DNA of 64,000 nt, taken from the NCBI GenBank assembly GCA_013298505.1, contig JAAFHY010000010.1, positions 1 to 64,000 of the forward strand, written 5' to 3'. Shown piece by piece: positions 59,952 to 64,000 of this stretch. How positions within the stretch are numbered: the first letter of the stretch is position 1; every line of letters begins with the position of its first letter. Source of the stretch: Cytophagales bacterium. Lineage in GTDB: Bacteria; Bacteroidota; Bacteroidia; Cytophagales; Cyclobacteriaceae. The notes below the pieces were generated by a model, which did no database searches, was not told where the DNA came from, and saw only the letters and a program-made list of their open reading frames with translations. A program made the position numbers and the translations under genes.

Positions 59952-60974
59952 ATGGAAATAGGAATAGATAGTTTTGCCAGCAATATGGCAAGCGATGGCT
60001 CGGTAAAGTCGAGCAGCGTGCAAGCGATTAGTGAACTGCTTGAGCGCATTGAAATCGCAGATCAAGTAGGGCTTGATGTGTTTGGTATTGGCGAACATCA
60101 TCGCAAAGAGTTTTTGGACTCTGCACCTTCGGTTCTTTTAGCTGCTGCGGCAGCAAAGACTAAACGCATTCGCTTAACGAGTGCGGTTACGGTGCTAAGT
60201 GCGGCTGATCCGGTACGTGTTTTTCAAAATTTTGCTACACTCGATTTAGTATCGCAAGGCCGCGCAGAAATGGTGGTGGGGCGTGGGTCTTTCATCGAAT
60301 CATTTCCTTTGTTTGGTTTAAACCTCCACGATTACGATGAGTTGTTTGCAGAGAAACTAGAACTTTTGTTAACGATCAGGGAAAATGAGGTAGTGAATTG
60401 GTCGGGCAAGTTTAGGGCTGCGTTGAAGAACCAATCGGTTTACCCTAGGCCTGTACAAAAGCCGTTTCCCATTTGGCTGGGTGTTGGCGGCACACCTGAA
60501 TCATTTGTGCGCGCTGGCATGTTGGGACTACCGCTGATGGTTGCCATTATTGGTGGCGATACACATCGCTTTCGCCCATTGGTAGATTTGTATAGACAAG
60601 CAGGAAAAGAAGCTGGCCATGCGCCTGAGAAATTAAAAGTTGGTCTACACTCGTTGGGTTATGTAGCAGACACTACCGAGCAAGCGGTTGCCGATTATTA
60701 CCCGGGCTATGCCGAAATGTTTACACGAATTGGGAAAGAGAGAGGATGGCCACCGGTAACCAAAGCTGGCTTCGAAGCACAGCGCGGTCCACTTGGGGCT
60801 TTCTTAGTGGGCAGTGCCGAAGAGGTTGCGGAAAAAATTATTCGACATAGTCATGCGTTAGGTGGCTTAGCGCGTGTATCGTTTCAAATGGACAATGCGG
60901 GATTGTCGCACACTAAATTGAAGGAGGCCATTCGATTAATTGGAGCAAAGGTTTCGTTATTGGTTAATAGATAA
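59952..60974 (+). CDS. LLM-class flavin-dependent oxidoreductase (luciferase-like)
   Basis: 340 residues from ATG 59952. A bacterial-luciferase-type TIM barrel: IGIDSFASNM at the start, IADQVGLDVFGIGEHHRKEFLDSAPSVLLAAAA, RIRLTSAVTVLSAADPVRVFQNFATLDLVSQGRAEMVVGRGSF, and the C-terminal GSAEEVAEKI. Uses FMN (or F420) to oxidise or reduce an organic substrate that cannot be deduced. A MITE-like element lies upstream; uvrC converges from the right. Confidence 0.93.
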   Translation: MEIGIDSFASNMASDGSVKSSSVQAISELLERIEIADQVGLDVFGIGEHHRKEFLDSAPSVLLAAAAAKTKRIRLTSAVTVLSAADPVRVFQNFATLDLVSQGRAEMVVGRGSFIESFPLFGLNLHDYDELFAEKLELLLTIRENEVVNWSGKFRAALKNQSVYPRPVQKPFPIWLGVGGTPESFVRAGMLGLPLMVAIIGGDTHRFRPLVDLYRQAGKEAGHAPEKLKVGLHSLGYVADTTEQAVADYYPGYAEMFTRIGKERGWPPVTKAGFEAQRGPLGAFLVGSAEEVAEKIIRHSHALGGLARVSFQMDNAGLSHTKLKEAIRLIGAKVSLLVNR

Positions 60975-60977
60975 TTT

Positions 60978-62765
60978 TCATCTTGGTGATTCATTCGCAT
61001 GCTCGATAATTTTTTGAGCAGCGACCTCGCCCACAACTTGTTTTAGATCTTCTAAGCTTGCTTCCTTTATTTTTTTGAATGATTTAAAGTGAGCCAGTAA
61101 TTTATCGGCTGTTTTTTTTCCGATACCATCAATACTTTCAAGTTCGGTAACAAACGTGGAGTTACTTCTTTTTAACCGGTGAAAAGTAATGCCAAAACGG
61201 TGGGCTTCATCGCGAATTCGTTGAATCAATAAAAGTGCTGGTGATTTTTTACTAATGAGTAATGGCACTGAATCGTCTGGATAGTAAATTTCTTCGAGAC
61301 GTTTGGCAATGCCCACTATTGGTATTTTTCCATACAGCCCCAATTCTTGCAACGCTTCGCAGGCGCTGCTAAGCTGGCCTTTGCCGCCATCGACAATAAT
61401 TAGTTGGGGGTATTCGCCTTCTTCTTCCATAATGCGTTTATATCGCCTGCCCACAATTTCTTTCATCGAGGCAAAATCATCTGGCCCCACCACTGTTTTA
61501 ATATTGAAGTGGCGATAGCCTTTTTTATCGGGCTTGCCATCTACAAAGCGAACCATGGCCGCCACCGGGTTGGTGCCTTGAAAATTAGAGTTATCGAAAC
61601 ACTCAATGATTTTTGGGTATTGAATTAAACGCAAGTGTTCTTGCATGATGTGAAGCACTTCGTTTTTCTTCGTCTTTCTATCTTCTTTGTTGATCTCTCG
61701 CTCGCGCTTTAAGTACAGTGCGTTTTTTAGCGATAGGTCTACCAATTTTTTCTTGTCACCTATTTGCGGAACTATATTTTCAAAATCATCTGACTTAACT
61801 GCTAGCTCTTTGTTGGTAAATACCTCTGGATTATTGCTTTGGTGCTCGCTTCGCAATTCTTGCACGGCCATGCTCAACAGTTCTTCATCGGGTTCATCTA
61901 ATTTCTTTTTGATCTCCAGATTTTTAGAAAAGATGATGGCTCCTTCTTTAATTTGTAAGTAATTGATAAATGCATCTGTCTCGCTGCTGGCAATCGTTAC
62001 CACATCAATGTCAGTAAGCTTTCGATTTACTACGAGCGATTTCGTCTGAAAATTTTCTAATTTTTCTAATTTAAATTTATAAAAACCTGCCTTCTCAAAT
62101 TCTAATTTTTCTGCTGCTTCGCGCATGCGGGCTAGAAAGTAATCTTCAACGATGCTTAAGTTTCCTTTCAATATGAAGCGAGCCTGGGCTATTTCTTCAT
62201 TGTATGCATTTTCTTCTTGTAGTCCTTCGCAAGGGCCTTTGCAATTGCCGATGTGAAATTCTAAGCAGACTTTAAATTTTTTTTCTTCAATATTCTCTTT
62301 TGAAAGTTGAAGTGAACAGGTGCGGATCGAATAAAGCTGCCTTACTAATTCTAAAATACTGTTCATGGCACCCACGCTAGAGTAAGGTCCAAAATACTCG
62401 CCTTGCTTGGGTAAGTATTTGCGTGTAGAAATGATTCGCGGAAAGCGCTCTTTTAAAATGCAGAGATAAGGAAATGTTTTATCGTCTTTTAATAAGATGT
62501 TGTACTTAGGCTGGTTTTGCTTGATGAGATTATTCTCTAGCAAGAGGGCATCAAACTCGGTATTGGCAAGCGTGTATTCAAGATTAACAATTTCTGAAAC
62601 TAATTTTTCGGTTTTGCGATTGTATTGCGATTGCTTGGTAAAATAACTGGATACACGTTTTTTTAAACTTTTTGCTTTGCCGACATAAATCAATACACCC
62701 TCTTTATTGTAATAGCGATAAACACCGGGCGAATCAGGAAGAGAGGCAACTTGATCTTTTAGCAT
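60978..62765 (-). CDS. uvrC: UvrABC excision nuclease subunit C
   Basis: 595 residues from the ATG ending at 62765. The N-terminal GIY-YIG domain (SLPDSPGVYRYYNKEGVLIYVGKAKSLKKRVSSYF) makes the 3' incision; a UVR motif sits near residue 205; the C-terminal RNase-H-like half (IIECFDNSNFQGTNPVAAMVRFVDGKP) makes the 5' incision; the end is a double helix-hairpin-helix (ELESIDGIGKKTADKLLAHF). Works with UvrA and UvrB; uvrA lies 60 kb away at the other end of the window. The PBP gene follows upstream on the same strand. Confidence 0.98.
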   Translation of the reverse strand: MLKDQVASLPDSPGVYRYYNKEGVLIYVGKAKSLKKRVSSYFTKQSQYNRKTEKLVSEIVNLEYTLANTEFDALLLENNLIKQNQPKYNILLKDDKTFPYLCILKERFPRIISTRKYLPKQGEYFGPYSSVGAMNSILELVRQLYSIRTCSLQLSKENIEEKKFKVCLEFHIGNCKGPCEGLQEENAYNEEIAQARFILKGNLSIVEDYFLARMREAAEKLEFEKAGFYKFKLEKLENFQTKSLVVNRKLTDIDVVTIASSETDAFINYLQIKEGAIIFSKNLEIKKKLDEPDEELLSMAVQELRSEHQSNNPEVFTNKELAVKSDDFENIVPQIGDKKKLVDLSLKNALYLKREREINKEDRKTKKNEVLHIMQEHLRLIQYPKIIECFDNSNFQGTNPVAAMVRFVDGKPDKKGYRHFNIKTVVGPDDFASMKEIVGRRYKRIMEEEGEYPQLIIVDGGKGQLSSACEALQELGLYGKIPIVGIAKRLEEIYYPDDSVPLLISKKSPALLLIQRIRDEAHRFGITFHRLKRSNSTFVTELESIDGIGKKTADKLLAHFKSFKKIKEASLEDLKQVVGEVAAQKIIEHANESPR

Positions 62766-62844
62766 GGATGATTCAATATTCAAAAATCAATATTCAAAAT
62801 TAGCCATCGTGCAATCATAAAATTGAATTTTGAACTTTGAACTT

Positions 62845-64000
62845 TTAATTCTTTATATCCCACTCTTCTTCATCTTTTACTTTTACCGAATCAGAAATCA
62901 CGGTAAATTTTCCGCAGTCGAATGAAACATCAACGCCACTCGCGGGTCTTTTAAAATATCCTTTACTCACTCCTGCTTTTGGGTCGGCATAGGTCTTCAG
63001 CATGAATTTCTCCCAAATGGGTCTCGCTGTTTTTCCACCCTGTCCAAAATCCCATGAAGGAAAATGCACGGCTCGCTCATCGCCACCTACCCACACTCCA
63101 GTAACCAAGTTGTGCGTAACACCCATGTACCAACCATCTGAAGCATCGTTGGTAGTACCGGTTTTTCCACCAATCTCGTTATCAATTTTTAATTCGTGAT
63201 TTAATCCAACCGATGTTCCGCCTTGTTCTTCAACTCCACCCTTCAGCATATAAATCATTCTAAAAGCAGTTTGCTCATTTAGTGCTTGTTTTGTTTTGGG
63301 CACAAAATTTTCAATCACATTTCCGTTTTTATCTTCGATGCGCGAAATAAAAAATGGTTGCGTGCTAATTCCTCCATTCACAAAAGTGCTGTAGGCGCCC
63401 ACCAGTTCAAAGAGCGATACATCGCTCGTACCTAGGCATAAGGAAGGCACTGCATCAAGTTCACTTTCAATACCCATGCGATGAGCAAACTCTACCACAT
63501 TTTCTTCGCCCAGTGTTTGCATCAACTGCGCAGTTATCGAATTGATAGACTGAGCCATTGCTTGGCGCAACGTCATTAACTTCCCTGAACCTTTTGGTGG
63601 CCCAGAAGAATTTGCTGGATACCAAGGCGGCTGGCCGGGTATCGAAAACTGAGGCGAAATGTCTTTCAGATTATCGCAGGGTGAATAATTGTTTTCCATA
63701 GCAAGGCCGTAGACAAATGCTTTGAAGGTAGAGCCAGGTTGCCGCTTGCCTTGCTTTACGTGATCGAACTTAAAATACTTATGATTGAAACCACCCACCC
63801 ATGCTTTGATGTGACCCGTGTTCGGATCCATCGACATCAATCCGGTTTGTAAGAATTGTTTGTAATACCTGAGCGAATCAAAACTACTAAAGGTGGTGTC
63901 TCGCTCTCCGTTCCAAGTAAAAATCGTCATCGGTTTTTTTTGCTTCAACATGATTTTAAGAGAGTCAGAATTCTCCCCATATTTTTCGGCATAAATTTTA
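62845..64000 (-). CDS. Class A penicillin-binding protein (PBP1A type), N-terminus cut by window edge
   Basis: The frame ends at 62845 and remains open to the right edge (about 384 codons seen; the glycosyltransferase part lies outside). The transpeptidase domain carries the serine motif PGSTFKAF (S-x-x-K), SINSITAQ (S-x-N) and GGKTGTTND (K-T-G-T). AWVGGFNHKYFKFDHVKQGKRQ is typical of PBP1A. It cross-links peptidoglycan. It is separated from uvrC by an 80-base A/T-rich stretch containing ttgaatattg-like repeats. Confidence 0.93.
   Translation of the reverse strand, partial: KIYAEKYGENSDSLKIMLKQKKPMTIFTWNGERDTTFSSFDSLRYYKQFLQTGLMSMDPNTGHIKAWVGGFNHKYFKFDHVKQGKRQPGSTFKAFVYGLAMENNYSPCDNLKDISPQFSIPGQPPWYPANSSGPPKGSGKLMTLRQAMAQSINSITAQLMQTLGEENVVEFAHRMGIESELDAVPSLCLGTSDVSLFELVGAYSTFVNGGISTQPFFISRIEDKNGNVIENFVPKTKQALNEQTAFRMIYMLKGGVEEQGGTSVGLNHELKIDNEIGGKTGTTNDASDGWYMGVTHNLVTGVWVGGDERAVHFPSWDFGQGGKTARPIWEKFMLKTYADPKAGVSKGYFKRPASGVDVSFDCGKFTVISDSVKVKDEEEWDIKN

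Noticed and set aside
62784-62844. AT-rich ttgaatattg/attcaaaatt repeats between uvrC and the PBP gene
   Set aside because: Low-complexity intergenic sequence typical of AT-rich gaps; no clear dyad with loop and T-run, so not called a terminator.
1-64000. tRNA, rRNA, tmRNA or CRISPR array
   Set aside because: No cloverleaf with a CCA-type end, no rRNA-like block and no regularly spaced repeats were seen in the intergenic regions; a tRNAscan or CRISPR finder run would settle it.

Overview
The window reads as chromosomal DNA from a gliding-type member of the Bacteroidota, most likely order Cytophagales. The reasons are a gldA-gldF-gldG cluster, BBP2-like and BNR-repeat secreted proteins, Bacteroidota-style promoters (TTTG, about 19 bases, TAnnTTTG, seen best before rimP), few clear Shine-Dalgarno sites, and moderate GC. 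No rRNA, tRNA, CRISPR array, prophage or complete insertion sequence was recognised. The window cuts two genes: uvrA at the left edge (C-terminus missing) and a class A penicillin-binding protein at the right edge (N-terminus missing).

Layout. 1-4.8 kb: uvrA, an acidic-tailed small protein, an ECF sigma factor with an overlapping small gene, and a DUF2306 membrane protein. 4.8-16 kb: a TetR/hydrolase pair with a perfect palindromic operator, an S10-type peptidase, a large BNR-repeat exported protein, dinB, an osmoprotectant-type ABC importer and an SDR enzyme. 16-25.7 kb: translation and housekeeping genes (rimP-nusA-infB, frr, metK, an RsmI-like methylase, lysA). 25.8-30 kb: gldA-gldF-gldG plus a DUF4340 protein. 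30-41 kb: a TspO-like membrane protein, prolyl oligopeptidase, an AAA/DUF4143 ATPase, amtB with an outer-membrane porin, a TauE-type transporter and a WYL regulator. 41-46.7 kb: PadR plus two FtsX/MacB-type permeases. 46.8-50.5 kb: a 5-oxoprolinase operon pxpBCA with a YcsG-type NRAMP-like transporter. 50.8-59.7 kb is an accessory-looking stretch: two Crp/Fnr genes each followed by an NTF2-fold gene, a decayed reductase gene, parDE, an ECF sigma/anti-sigma-like/CpxP-like set, an orphan HEPN protein and an overlapping YHYH-YwqK-SCO1 operon. 59.9-64 kb: an LLM flavoenzyme, uvrC and the PBP.

The most unusual signals are small non-coding elements. They include (i) a CTCTCC/GGAGAG palindromic repeat family, two copies of which sit in frame inside uvrA; (ii) an 89-bp MITE-like element with 17-bp inverted ends and exact 12-bp flanking direct repeats at 59.8 kb; (iii) two copies of a GC-rich structured intergenic element at 50.6 and 57.6 kb; (iv) a sequence between amtB and the porin that strongly resembles the first half of an FMN riboswitch; and (v) a terminator-like hairpin in the rimP leader. 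I did not find an obviously new multi-gene defence or biosynthetic system. The NRAMP-like transporter lacking the metal-site motifs in the 5-oxoprolinase operon and the YHYH-YwqK-SCO1 operon are the best functional leads.
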